Assembly (NCBI GenBank): GCA_963521065.1
Contig: CAUQTI010000006.1
Location: 103,755 to 167,754, forward strand
Source of the DNA: IOR16 sp963521065
GTDB taxonomy: Bacteria > Bacillota > Clostridia > Peptostreptococcales > Anaerovoracaceae
Direction of reading: 5' to 3'
DNA length: 64,000 nucleotides
In this document: in pieces, positions 43,387 to 52,398 of the stretch
Numbering within the stretch: position 1 is the stretch's first letter
Layout of the letters: each line of letters begins with the position of its first letter
The notes under the pieces: generated by a model
Database searches by the model: none
What the model was told of the DNA's origin: nothing
What the model saw: only the letters and a program-made list of their open reading frames with translations
Made by a program: the position numbers and the translations under genes

Positions 43387-44721
43387 ATGAAAACAGTGGA
43401 GGAAAATTATTTCCTGCAAGCAAAAAAGGGGGGGGTTTTTACGGATCGGATTATTTTACATTGTGATATGAATGGGTTTTATGCCTCGGTTGAATTGCTT
43501 TCCTATCCACAGCTTAGAAATCGCCCTATGGCGGTATGCGGGGATCCGGAAAACCGGCATGGTATTATTCTGGCGAAAAATGAGCTCGCGAAAGCTTACG
43601 GTATCGTAACGGCGGAGACGGTGTGGCAGGCGAAGAAGAAATGCCCCAGCTTGGTTTTAGTGCCGCCTCACCATGGACAATATAAAAGGTATTCAGAAGA
43701 AATCAATGCGATTTACCATCGGTTTACAGACCGGATAGAGCCATTCAGCATTGATGAATCCTGGCTTGATGTGAGTGCAAGCACCAAGCTGTTTGGAAGC
43801 GGAGAAGAGATTGCAGACTGCATCCGCATGACGGTAAAAAAGGAATTGGGGCTGACTCTTTCCGTCGGAGTTTCTTTTAATAAGATTTTTGCAAAGATGG
43901 GAAGTGAATATAAGAAGCCTGATGCAACTACCATTATTTCAAGAGAAAATTATAAACAGATATTATGGCCTCTTCCCGTCGAACAGCTTTTTTTTGCGGG
44001 AAAAGCAACGGCAGGAAAACTGAGAGAAAGAGGCGTTCTTACTATAGGCGATTTGGCACTTTCTGAGCGTGCGAATCTATGTATTTTACTTGGAAAACTA
44101 GGAGGGCAGCTCCATGACTATGCAAATGGCTTAGAAAACAGTGAGGTCGCATGGTTTTCTGAGCAGCAAAAACCAAAGTCTATCGGTAATTCAATTACTT
44201 TCAAACGCAATTTATCGAGCCGAAATGACGTGAAAAAAGCGGTGACGGCGTTATGTGACTCCGTTTCTTCTCGATTAAGAGAAAGTGATTTAAAATGCAG
44301 AGGTGTAAAAATCGATATTAAGGACCCTGGATTTAAAATGATATCAAGACAGAAGCAGCTATCCTTTTCTACAAATTTAGGAGAAGATTTGTCAACCGCT
44401 TCGATGGAATTAATTGAAAAGAATTGGAACTTTTTTAATCCAATCCGGCTGCTTTCTGTAACGGCGATTCACTTAGGAGAGGAATCAGAAGAACAGCTCT
44501 CTCTTTTTACAAAGGATAATAAAGCGCATAAAAAACAGGAAGGAATTGAACGCACAATGGATGCCATACGAAAAAAATATGGCGGAACAGCAATTCTATC
44601 GGGTGGATTGATTCGCAACGACATTGGAATCCCGTATGAGAAAGAAAAGGAAAAGAGTCCTTATGTGGAGACGGATATAGGGGCGGAGGAGGACGCAAAA
44701 GCGTTGCAGAAAGGGAGATAA
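43387..44721 (+). CDS. dinB: DNA polymerase IV (Y-family)
   Basis: 444 residues, ATG with AAAAGG upstream. Catalytic motifs ILHCDMNGFYASVE (first Asp) and SIDESWLDVS (Asp-Glu pair); KIFAKMGSEYKKPDATTII of the palm; little-finger domain from about 250; a QLSLF sequence near residue 375 (EEQLSLFTKD) matches a beta-clamp-binding motif. Error-prone translesion polymerase. No LexA box recognised. The first 20 residues before the HCDMN strand are longer than in E. coli. Confidence 0.94.
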   Translation: MKTVEENYFLQAKKGGVFTDRIILHCDMNGFYASVELLSYPQLRNRPMAVCGDPENRHGIILAKNELAKAYGIVTAETVWQAKKKCPSLVLVPPHHGQYKRYSEEINAIYHRFTDRIEPFSIDESWLDVSASTKLFGSGEEIADCIRMTVKKELGLTLSVGVSFNKIFAKMGSEYKKPDATTIISRENYKQILWPLPVEQLFFAGKATAGKLRERGVLTIGDLALSERANLCILLGKLGGQLHDYANGLENSEVAWFSEQQKPKSIGNSITFKRNLSSRNDVKKAVTALCDSVSSRLRESDLKCRGVKIDIKDPGFKMISRQKQLSFSTNLGEDLSTASMELIEKNWNFFNPIRLLSVTAIHLGEESEEQLSLFTKDNKAHKKQEGIERTMDAIRKKYGGTAILSGGLIRNDIGIPYEKEKEKSPYVETDIGAEEDAKALQKGR

Positions 44722-44738
44722 ATGCATTAACATCGCGC

Positions 44739-45407
44739 TTACAGGAGCTTTACGTCATTCATATTCAGTTCGAAGCGCAGCCCTAAATATTCTGCTGCAT
44801 TGATGCACAGAAGCATACGGGTAAGGAAAATCTCGAAATATTCCATAACGGGGCTGATCTCCGTATCGATTTTCAAGCTCAAGATAATCTTTTTTTCCTC
44901 AGGTTCAATCGAAAGAACGGAATTGGTTACTGCATAGTTGACGCGGTCATGAATGTCTGTCAGACTTTCCTTTTTTCGTTTTTTATACCGGACGCGTGAG
45001 CGGCGGACATCTGATTTATCTGCCAGAATTAAAGCTGCAGAAATGGGACTGAATGCAGTACCTGTGCCTTCATCATGGTTTCCGATTGCGCCGATAATAT
45101 CGGCAAGCTCCTCCGGCTCACAGCCTAAGTGGTCAAGGATACGAAAGGCCATAATTGCACCGCTTTGTGCATGGTCGTGCCGATTGATGCAGTTTCCGAT
45201 ATCGTGCATATAGGCGGCTATCTTTGCAAGCTCTACAGTACGCTGCGGATAGTCGAGTATTTTTAGAATCTCACCGGCTTTGTCGGACACTTTCCCGGCG
45301 TGTGCAAAGCCATGCTCTGTAAATCCAATCGCGGCCAAGAGATCATTTCCTTTTTTAATATAGGTATTAATTTCTTTATTATTTTTTATTTGTTCATAGG
45401 TGATCAT
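44739..45407 (-). CDS. HD-domain phosphohydrolase
   Basis: 222 residues, ATG with AGGAGG about 11 nt upstream. HD motif: HGFAHAGKVSDKAG (His), AYMHDIGN (His-Asp) and IGNHDEGTG. It resembles small Firmicute HD hydrolases that act on nucleotides or phosphate esters; the substrate is not clear. Convergent with dinB, stops 17 bp apart. Confidence 0.83.
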   Translation of the reverse strand: MITYEQIKNNKEINTYIKKGNDLLAAIGFTEHGFAHAGKVSDKAGEILKILDYPQRTVELAKIAAYMHDIGNCINRHDHAQSGAIMAFRILDHLGCEPEELADIIGAIGNHDEGTGTAFSPISAALILADKSDVRRSRVRYKKRKKESLTDIHDRVNYAVTNSVLSIEPEEKKIILSLKIDTEISPVMEYFEIFLTRMLLCINAAEYLGLRFELNMNDVKLL

Positions 45408-45568
45408 TGTGATGTTATCCTCCTTTTTTCAGTTTTAAAGTAAATCGATTAAATCGATGCTATTGTTGTATTTTACCATCTTTTCATGAATTAAAACAGG
45501 AAATTGTGTTAAGTTCGTGTTAATTTCGTTATTTGCAGGTGGAATAAGATGGTTTTTTTTTGATGCAG

Positions 45569-45597
45569 TTGACGAGCAGTTGTTTGGATACTATAAT
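45569..45597 (+). promoter_or_regulatory. Consensus vegetative promoter for hdeD-sulP-TPR operon
   Basis: TTGACG (45569-45574), 17-nt spacer, TATAAT (45592-45597), 30 nt before the first start codon. Upstream a 9-bp direct repeat AAATCGATT/AAATCGATG lies at 45442-45459. Confidence 0.88.
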
Positions 45598-45627
45598 TAG
45601 GAAGGAAAAGAAAATTAGGAGGATTTT

Positions 45628-46203
45628 ATGAGAATTTTGACGATAATATCTGGCATACTGTTGGTGGGAGCCGGAATTTTTTGCTTTATGAACCCGGGAG
45701 CGACCTTTCTATCAATTGCATTTGTTTTAGGACTGGTTATGCTGTTTTCTGGTATTAGCTCAATTGTTTCTTTTGTAGTAGATAGAAAAAGGAGATTAAG
45801 TGATGTTACGCAGTGGAGGCTTGCGGATGGATTTGTTACTACGGTCTTAGGCTTAGTGGTAATTAGTAATCAATTGATTACGGATGCAATGATTCCAATT
45901 TTTTTCGGAATGTGGATCTTATTTTCAGGAACCCTGCGAATGCTCGCATCCTATAACTTAAAAGAGCGCGGTGTCGCTTCCTGGAAGTGGGGATTTCTGT
46001 GGGGGATTCTAAGTACGCTGGTCGGCATGGTATCTTTTGTAAGACCAATTATTGCAAGTGCTGCAATCAGTATGATAGTGGGCGCATTTTTTCTGTTGCA
46101 GGGTGTGAACGTGATTATCCTGGGCGTGCATATGAGACGGATCCGAAAGCAGCGAAAAGCAGAGGAAGAAGAGAATGAAGGAAAAGAGGGAGAATTTGTT
46201 TAA
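45628..46203 (+). CDS. HdeD family (DUF308) membrane protein
   Basis: 191 residues, ATG with TTAGGAGG. Six hydrophobic segments in three pairs (IISGILLVGAGIFCFMNPG, LGLVMLFSGISSIV and so on), with the HdeD pattern of Pro-Gly after the first helix. The C-terminus is a charged tail of about 20 residues. HdeD is linked to acid resistance in enterobacteria, but Firmicute roles are unknown. Overlaps the SulP gene by 29 nt. Confidence 0.85.
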   Translation: MRILTIISGILLVGAGIFCFMNPGATFLSIAFVLGLVMLFSGISSIVSFVVDRKRRLSDVTQWRLADGFVTTVLGLVVISNQLITDAMIPIFFGMWILFSGTLRMLASYNLKERGVASWKWGFLWGILSTLVGMVSFVRPIIASAAISMIVGAFFLLQGVNVIILGVHMRRIRKQRKAEEEENEGKEGEFV

Positions 46204-47878
46204 AGAATACATAAAACATTTACAAGTCGAATTTACAGGATACAATGTTCAGAAATTTTCAAAGGACGTCATGGCAGGGTTAACGGTTGCCGCGGTTGCT
46301 CTGCCCCTAGCTTTGGCTTTTGGTGTGGGGAGCGGTGCGACCGCTGCCGCGGGCTTGATTACCGCCATTATAGGAGGCTTGGTAATCGGAGCGCTTTCCG
46401 GAGCTTCTTATCAAATTTCCGGGCCAACGGGCGCAATGACGGCAATTCTTATCATGCTGGCGCAGAAATATGGATTAAATGGAATTTTTATTGCCGGCTT
46501 TTTAGCCGGTATTTTACTTGTGCTTGCCGGAATTTTCAAACTAGGGAGAATTATTGCATTTATTCCGTCCGCAGTCATCACTGGATTTACATCGGGGATC
46601 GCAATTATTATTGCATTAGGGCAGCTGGATAATTTTTTTGGAGTTTCTTCGCATGGGAATATGGCGCTCACAAAGTTTTTCTCTTATTTTACGCAAGGAT
46701 TTTCACCGGACCTTCCGACGGTAGCCTTTGGCTTTCTTGTGATTTTCGTGATGGTAGTATGGCCGAAGAAGTGGGATGCATTTTTTCCATCTTCGCTGGC
46801 AGGCTTGATTTTAGTCTTAGTTGTAAATTCTTTTTTTCAGTTTGAAGTTGCGGTTGTAGGAGAAATTCCTAAGACCTTATTTTTACCGGAGCGATTAGAT
46901 ATCTTTAAGCTGCCGCTTGATCAGTTTTGGGACTTCTTTGTGCCGGCGCTGTCCATTGCTGCACTGGCGATGATAGAAAGCCTTCTTTGCGGTGCTTCGG
47001 CAGGCAAACTGAAAAATGAAAAACTGGATGGAGATCAAGAATTAATTGCACAGGGAATTGGAAATATACTCATTCCTATGTTTGGAGGAGTTCCCGCGAC
47101 TGCGGCGATTGCAAGAACCAGTGTGGCGATTAAGTCTGGAGGAGAGACACGGCTTTGCGGAATCGTTCATGCCGTAGGATTGTTGCTATCCATGTTTCTA
47201 TTGGCACCCATTATGTCGAAAATTCCGCTGTCTGCCTTGGCAGGGGTTTTGCTTATGACAGCATGGAGAATGAACGATTGGAAAAACATCCATTATATTT
47301 TTGACCATAAGTTTAAATGGGGAATGCTGAAATTTTTTATTACAATGGCGGCAACTGTAGTTTTGGATTTGACACAGGCGATTATCCTTGGTGTCGCTTT
47401 TTCTGCTTTTTTCATCTTGATACGGCTGACTGATATTGACATAACAATCAGCAAAGTGGATAATGTGCGGCTCCAAAAAATTGGAATTGACATTCCGGAT
47501 GTTCCAAAGCATATCCGAGTTGCTTATTTGACGGGAACTATTTTTTTCGCTGTCGTAGAAAAGCTGAATAAGCAGCTTGCACAATTGGAAGATACCTCAG
47601 TGTTAATTTTATCGATGCGCGGTGTTCCGATGATGGACCTGTCAGGGGTGCAGGGACTTGTGGAATTGGTCGAAAATCTGAATCAGAAAGGAACGCAGGT
47701 AATGCTGACCAGTGTACAGCCAAAAGTGTTAGAGCTTTTGAGAAGAGGCAATCTGATCGCTATGCTTGGAGAAAACCATGTGTTTCATAGCGCAGCAGAT
47801 GCCATTGTACATGCAAACGAGGAGTATATTGAAGGGATTATAGAAGAAATTATAGAAGAGGAAGAAATGAATGAGTAG
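46175..47878 (+). CDS. SulP family anion transporter with STAS domain
   Basis: 567 residues, ATG inside the HdeD gene. The membrane domain (about 25-430) has the SulP signature AGLTVAAVALPLALAFGVGSG, then GPTGAMTAIL and FGGVPATAAIARTSVAIKSGG. The cytoplasmic STAS domain (about 455-555) contains LILSMRGVPMMDLSGVQGLVELV. SulP proteins move sulfate, bicarbonate or other anions; lack of sulfate-assimilation genes nearby leaves the substrate open. It ends 8 nt inside the next gene. Confidence 0.93.
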   Translation: MKEKRENLFKEYIKHLQVEFTGYNVQKFSKDVMAGLTVAAVALPLALAFGVGSGATAAAGLITAIIGGLVIGALSGASYQISGPTGAMTAILIMLAQKYGLNGIFIAGFLAGILLVLAGIFKLGRIIAFIPSAVITGFTSGIAIIIALGQLDNFFGVSSHGNMALTKFFSYFTQGFSPDLPTVAFGFLVIFVMVVWPKKWDAFFPSSLAGLILVLVVNSFFQFEVAVVGEIPKTLFLPERLDIFKLPLDQFWDFFVPALSIAALAMIESLLCGASAGKLKNEKLDGDQELIAQGIGNILIPMFGGVPATAAIARTSVAIKSGGETRLCGIVHAVGLLLSMFLLAPIMSKIPLSALAGVLLMTAWRMNDWKNIHYIFDHKFKWGMLKFFITMAATVVLDLTQAIILGVAFSAFFILIRLTDIDITISKVDNVRLQKIGIDIPDVPKHIRVAYLTGTIFFAVVEKLNKQLAQLEDTSVLILSMRGVPMMDLSGVQGLVELVENLNQKGTQVMLTSVQPKVLELLRRGNLIAMLGENHVFHSAADAIVHANEEYIEGIIEEIIEEEEMNE

Positions 47879-48554
47879 ATACTGGAAGCGTAAAATAAAA
47901 GTAATTCTGTGGATTGGCATTCCATTGGGGCTTTTTTTGGTCGCAGTACAGGAAATTTTTCATATTCCGGAAGAAATCATGATGAAAAACTATATCGTTT
48001 TCTCCGGGATTGCGATTTTACTTGCGGTTACAGTAAATGGTATTTGGCAATTTCGTTTTCAAAGAAAACTGAAAACAATGCAGGAGATGCTGAATCAAGA
48101 AGGAATGCTGGATTTATTTATTGAACAGACAAATGAGATGTTGAAAAAAATGAAATCAAATCTCAATCGCAATCAACTGTTGATTAACCTTTCCGTTGGG
48201 TATTGTGAAAAAGGAGAATACAAAACGGCAAAAGAAATGTTGCAGCGAATTGAGAAGAAAAGCCTTTCTGGAATCATAAAGGTGATTTACTACCATGATT
48301 TGGCATATTACTGCTTTATGCTGAATGAAACAGCAGAAGCGGTTTGCATTATGGAAGAACACAGAAAAGAATTTGAAAAATGGAAACACAATAAATATTT
48401 AGGACCCAATTTATTAATCAATGAAATCTATCTTTATTTAAGTAAGAATCAGAAGAGCAGAGCTGAGGAACTGGCAATGCAGCTTGAGAAAATGGAACGT
48501 GGTGTGTCTCTGGAACGAAGTTTCCAATTAGTGAAAAAGAAACTTCATGAATAA
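47871..48554 (+). CDS. Membrane-anchored TPR-like protein
   Basis: 227 residues, ATG overlapping the sulP stop. Two hydrophobic helices near the N-terminus (about 9-27 and 41-60), then helical pairs resembling tetratricopeptide repeats (LLINLSVGYCEKGEYKTAKE, YYHDLAYYCFMLNETAEAV, LLINEIYLYLSKNQKSRAEE). Topology would put the TPR part in the cytoplasm. No known family recognised. Tight coupling with sulP suggests a scaffold or accessory subunit. Confidence 0.65.
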   Translation: MSRYWKRKIKVILWIGIPLGLFLVAVQEIFHIPEEIMMKNYIVFSGIAILLAVTVNGIWQFRFQRKLKTMQEMLNQEGMLDLFIEQTNEMLKKMKSNLNRNQLLINLSVGYCEKGEYKTAKEMLQRIEKKSLSGIIKVIYYHDLAYYCFMLNETAEAVCIMEEHRKEFEKWKHNKYLGPNLLINEIYLYLSKNQKSRAEELAMQLEKMERGVSLERSFQLVKKKLHE

Positions 48555-48661
48555 AATAACGCGGAAATACATTTTACCCGTATTTAACTTGTTCTTATAC
48601 TGTATTTAATCAGAAGACTTTATTATGGTATCAAGGGAACGAGAAGGATGGAGGTTAGATG

Positions 48662-49489
48662 ATGTATTACTATGATTATCATGTGCATACGACGAATTCA
48701 ACGGATGGCAGGAGCTCCTTGATGCAAGTTTGCCGGACTGCGATTTCTAAGGGCGTGAAAGAGGTTGCCATTACCGATCATTTTGAACCGACGCAGGGCA
48801 ATCAGGAATATACCTTTTATCAGCCAGAATTATTTTTCAGACAGATAGAGGAAGTACGCCATATTTTTAAAGGAATGCTCCTTATAAAATATGGAATTGA
48901 GCTGGGACAGCCACATATTTATCCGTACTATTGCGAAAAGCTGCTCAAAGAATATCCTTTTGATTTTGTCTTAGCTTCTGCGCATAAGATGGCAGGGGAC
49001 ATTGACTTCGGCGACATTGATTATGTGAATGCAAATAAAGCATTCTATATAGGAAAGTATTTGGAGAATTTACATGAACTGGCGCAGTGGGGGAACTTTG
49101 ATTGCCTGGGGCACTTTGATTTGGTAAAAAGATATGCTGCAAGAGCGGGGATAAAGATTAATATCATGGAACAATACGGGGATAAGATATCGGAAATATT
49201 AAAGGAAGTAGTCCGGCAGGGAAGAGGGATTGAAGTAAACACCTCTGGATTAAGGCAATATGCCGCAGGCTTTATGCCGGATTTAGAGATCCTTTCCTTG
49301 TATAAGTCACTTGGAGGAAAAAATATTACGATTGGTTCAGATGCGCATAGTGCACTGGATGTAGGGGCCGGCTTTTCGGAGGCAGTCGAGTTATTAAAAA
49401 AAGCAGGATTTTCAGAAGCTACATTGTATGAGAAGAGAAAACCGGAAGGAATACCCCTTTCGGGTCATAAAAAGGGGAAGACCGCTTAG
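48662..49489 (+). CDS. PHP-family histidinol-phosphatase-like hydrolase
   Basis: 275 residues from ATG 48662 (GGAGG 7 nt upstream; the adjacent ATG 48659 is also possible). PHP motifs: DYHVHTTNSTDGRSS, AITDHFEP, YGIELGQ, LASAHK, HFDLVKRY and IGSDAH. Members with this length and HVHT start are HisK-type histidinol phosphatases. No other his genes are nearby, so another phosphoester is possible. Confidence 0.82.
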   Translation: MYYYDYHVHTTNSTDGRSSLMQVCRTAISKGVKEVAITDHFEPTQGNQEYTFYQPELFFRQIEEVRHIFKGMLLIKYGIELGQPHIYPYYCEKLLKEYPFDFVLASAHKMAGDIDFGDIDYVNANKAFYIGKYLENLHELAQWGNFDCLGHFDLVKRYAARAGIKINIMEQYGDKISEILKEVVRQGRGIEVNTSGLRQYAAGFMPDLEILSLYKSLGGKNITIGSDAHSALDVGAGFSEAVELLKKAGFSEATLYEKRKPEGIPLSGHKKGKTA

Positions 49490-49570
49490 AAGAACTTTTT
49501 CTGCCTAAGCAAGAAAGCAGAGCTAGCAATCATTTCAAATTGACCGAGACAACCTACTTTATAGAAAAAT

Positions 49571-49613
49571 AGAAAGCGAGATGAAAAATTACTGATTTTT
49601 CATCTCGCTTTCT
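49571..49613. terminator. Long bidirectional terminator
   Basis: AGAAAGCGAGATGAAAAAT (49571-49589) and ATTTTTCATCTCGCTTTCT (49595-49613), perfect 19-bp arms with a 5-nt loop, between convergent genes. Confidence 0.9.
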
Positions 49614-49663
49614 CGTTTCTGTGCCGCAATATAAAAGTTTAGAATTATATTTAAGCTTGCTGT

Positions 49664-50518
49664 TCAGTCTTTCGTATTGCCTGACTGAAGCTTTAAATTT
49701 GTAATTTCCGGCGGGGATAAGAAGCGAAGCGGAAGCTTCGTTGTACCAAGGCCTGAATTCACATACAACTGCGTTTTTCGTTCATTATCAAAAGTATAGT
49801 GACCTTTCGGGTATTTTTTTCCGTAAGGCGGAAGGATATAGGAATCAAAGAATGAGAGATTCACCTGTCTGCCGTGTGTGTGTCCGGAAAGCATGAGATC
49901 GACGTTGTAATTCAAAATCTCATCAATGACATCGGGTTCATGGCATAGCACTAAGTTAAAGTAGTCCGAGCGTCCGTAGGAAGCAGTTTCGCTGTCTCCG
50001 TATCCAATCAGCATGTCATCAATCCCAATGATGCCGATTCCGTAATCATCTAATCCAAAATATTCATTGACCAGTACACGAAAGCCGCCGTCCTGCATAA
50101 TGGTTTCATAATAATTCTCAGAACCTCCGCCATAATCGTGATTGCCGAAAACAGCTAATTTTCCAATTTTTGCTTCAATAGCAGAAAGTTGTTTTGATAT
50201 TTTAGTGGTGTCTTCATCATAGGTCTCATAGTTATCAATCAAATCGCCCAGAAAAAAGACTAAGTCTGGCTTGAGAGCGTTCACTCGATCGACTACTTTT
50301 TGAAAGTCTTTGAAGGTGTAATATTCACTAAAATGTGTATCCGCAAACGCCACGATTGTCAAATCCTCCGCCTGATTTTGAACGTGTACGGAATAGATTT
50401 CAACATCTTTGGTTTGCAGCATTTTGGGCTCAATATACCGTGCATAAGTGAAAGCAAGTGCACCGATAACGATACAAAGAACAATAAGACGAAGAATCGT
50501 TTTTATAAATCGAAACAA
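49664..50518 (-). CDS. Membrane-anchored metallophosphoesterase
   Basis: 284 residues from TTG with AAAGGGG upstream. One N-terminal transmembrane helix (about 7-28), then the calcineurin-like site in order: FADTHF, GDLID, GNHDYG, CHEPD and SGHTHGRQ. It lies outside the membrane by the positive-inside rule. This is the YkuE-type group, related to lipid headgroup or UDP-sugar phosphoesterases; substrate uncertain. Last gene of the ACT/UPF0210 operon. Confidence 0.88.
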   Translation of the reverse strand: MFRFIKTILRLIVLCIVIGALAFTYARYIEPKMLQTKDVEIYSVHVQNQAEDLTIVAFADTHFSEYYTFKDFQKVVDRVNALKPDLVFFLGDLIDNYETYDEDTTKISKQLSAIEAKIGKLAVFGNHDYGGGSENYYETIMQDGGFRVLVNEYFGLDDYGIGIIGIDDMLIGYGDSETASYGRSDYFNLVLCHEPDVIDEILNYNVDLMLSGHTHGRQVNLSFFDSYILPPYGKKYPKGHYTFDNERKTQLYVNSGLGTTKLPLRFLSPPEITNLKLQSGNTKD

Positions 50519-50539
50519 TTGAATAAACCCCTTTAATAA

Positions 50540-51901
50540 TTAATTTTTTAAAGCCTGGAGCGGAGAAGGAAGGCGGCCGCCGCGGTTTATAAAGACATCT
50601 GGCGAATAAGTGCTGATTGGCATAACCGGACCATAGCCCAGCAAACCTCCAAAATCAAGCTCGTCGCCAACTTTTTTACCGATTGCAGGGATTACCCTCA
50701 CCGCAGTTGTTTTGCTGTTTACCATGCCAATTGCGGCCTCGTCAGCAATCAGTGCACTGATGACAGAGTCACTGGTGTCGCCGGGTATAACGACCATATC
50801 AATTCCAACCGAACAAACTGCGGTCATGGCTTCCAGTTTTTCGATGGTCAGGCTTCCTTTACGGACCGCCTTGATCATCCCGTCATCTTCACTCACCGGA
50901 ATAAATGCGCCGGATAAGCCTCCCACATGGTTGCTTGCCATCACACCGCCTTTTTTTACGGCATCGTTCAACATGGCGAGGGCAGCCGTTGTTCCACAGC
51001 AGCCGCAGCTTTCCAGTCCGATTTCTTCTAAAATATTTGCAACGCTGTCCCCGATTGCAGGTGTTGGTGCAAGGCTGAGATCAACGATGCCAAACGGAAC
51101 ACCTAAGGCTTCCGCCGCAAGCGTGCCTACAAGCTGTCCCATTCTGGTAATTTTGAAGGCCGTTCGTTTTATTAGCTCCGCTACTTCGTCAGTCCGGCAG
51201 CCTTTTGCATTTTTAGCAAGGGCAGCACGCACTGCGCCGGGGCCGCTTACGCCAACGTGAATGACGCAGTCCGGTTCACCGACACCATGAAAGGCTCCCG
51301 CCATGAAAGGGTTATCCTCTGGGGCATTGCAAAATACAACGAGTTTAGCAGCTCCCATACATTGATTGCCTTTTGTTAATTCTGCGGCACGCTTTACAGT
51401 AGCGCCCATGATTTTTACGGCGTCCATATTAATCCCGCTCTTTGTAGAGCCGATATTAACGGAGGAGCAGACAAAATCAGTCTTTGATAAGGCTTCTGGT
51501 ATAGAGTCAATCAGCTCACGGTCACCGGCACTGAATCCTTTATGAACCAATGCGGAGAAGCCACCGATGAAGTTTACACCCACCTTTTTTGCGGCGCGGT
51601 CCAAAGCGATGGCGTAGTCTACCGGATCCGCATTTTTTGCGCTTGCAAGAAGCATAGAAATTGGAGTTACGCTGATTCGTTTATTCACGACTGGGATTCC
51701 GTATTCGTTGCCGATTTGTTCTACGACAGGAACTAAATTTTTCGCTTTCTCTGTAATTTTATTATATATTTTTTCACATGCCTTTTTAGGGTCTTCGTCG
51801 GCACAGTCTAAAAGGGAGATTCCCATAGTGACCGTTCTGACATCAAGACTTTCATCATTAATCATGTGAATGGTTTCTAAGATATCGTTTGTATTAATCA
51901 T
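50540..51901 (-). CDS. UPF0210 (DUF711, PFL-like) family protein
   Basis: 453 residues, ATG. Conserved opening of this family (NTNDILETIHMINDESLDVRT, VTMGISLLDCAD) and glycine-rich mid region (GISALVHKG-type: FSALVHKGFSAG; CGCCGTTAALAMLNDAVKKGG). It is structurally related to the glycyl-radical (pyruvate formate-lyase) barrel but lacks a glycyl-radical motif. Function unknown; it nearly always travels with the small ACT protein upstream, as here (40 bp). Confidence 0.92.
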   Translation of the reverse strand: MINTNDILETIHMINDESLDVRTVTMGISLLDCADEDPKKACEKIYNKITEKAKNLVPVVEQIGNEYGIPVVNKRISVTPISMLLASAKNADPVDYAIALDRAAKKVGVNFIGGFSALVHKGFSAGDRELIDSIPEALSKTDFVCSSVNIGSTKSGINMDAVKIMGATVKRAAELTKGNQCMGAAKLVVFCNAPEDNPFMAGAFHGVGEPDCVIHVGVSGPGAVRAALAKNAKGCRTDEVAELIKRTAFKITRMGQLVGTLAAEALGVPFGIVDLSLAPTPAIGDSVANILEEIGLESCGCCGTTAALAMLNDAVKKGGVMASNHVGGLSGAFIPVSEDDGMIKAVRKGSLTIEKLEAMTAVCSVGIDMVVIPGDTSDSVISALIADEAAIGMVNSKTTAVRVIPAIGKKVGDELDFGGLLGYGPVMPISTYSPDVFINRGGRLPSPLQALKN

Positions 51902-51940
51902 GTATTCTATAAATCCTTTCTAAAAGTTTAAAATGAAATG

Positions 51941-52210
51941 TTAAATTCGGTGCATTGCATCAAACACTTCGGTCCGTGTGAGGCGGATTTCAACACCCAT
52001 TTCCTCCTGCGCTTTTTCAAAGCTTTTTTTTAGTGCAGGGATGTCCACTGTGCAGCGGCTCATATCTACGATCATGATCATTGCAAAAACCCCTTGCAGT
52101 ATGCTTTGTGTAACATCTTCTACATTAATGCTGTATTCTGCACAAATACCGCTTACTTTGGAAAGAATACCGACTGTGTCGTTTCCTACGACTGTAATAA
52201 CCGCTCTCAT
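51941..52210 (-). CDS. ACT-domain protein (UPF0237 family)
   Basis: 89 residues. ATG 52210 follows AGAGAGG and begins MRAVITVVGNDTVGILSKVS; the longer form to 52273 is not supported. A single ACT domain, which usually binds amino acids, probably as a dimer. Its constant partner is UPF0210, so it may be that protein's regulatory subunit. Confidence 0.92.
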   Translation of the reverse strand: MRAVITVVGNDTVGILSKVSGICAEYSINVEDVTQSILQGVFAMIMIVDMSRCTVDIPALKKSFEKAQEEMGVEIRLTRTEVFDAMHRI

Positions 52211-52398
52211 ATTTTCTACCTCTCTGTTGTTTTGTTTCCGAAAAAGTGAACTATTTCGTTGCATTTCATTCACCAGTAGCTATAATTAATGTATTATAGC
52301 AAAAAAAAGAGCATAGAACAAGGTAAACATCCGTATTACCAAACGAGAAAATATATAACAGGAATAGGAAATGACGATGAAGGATATAGGAGTTTAAA

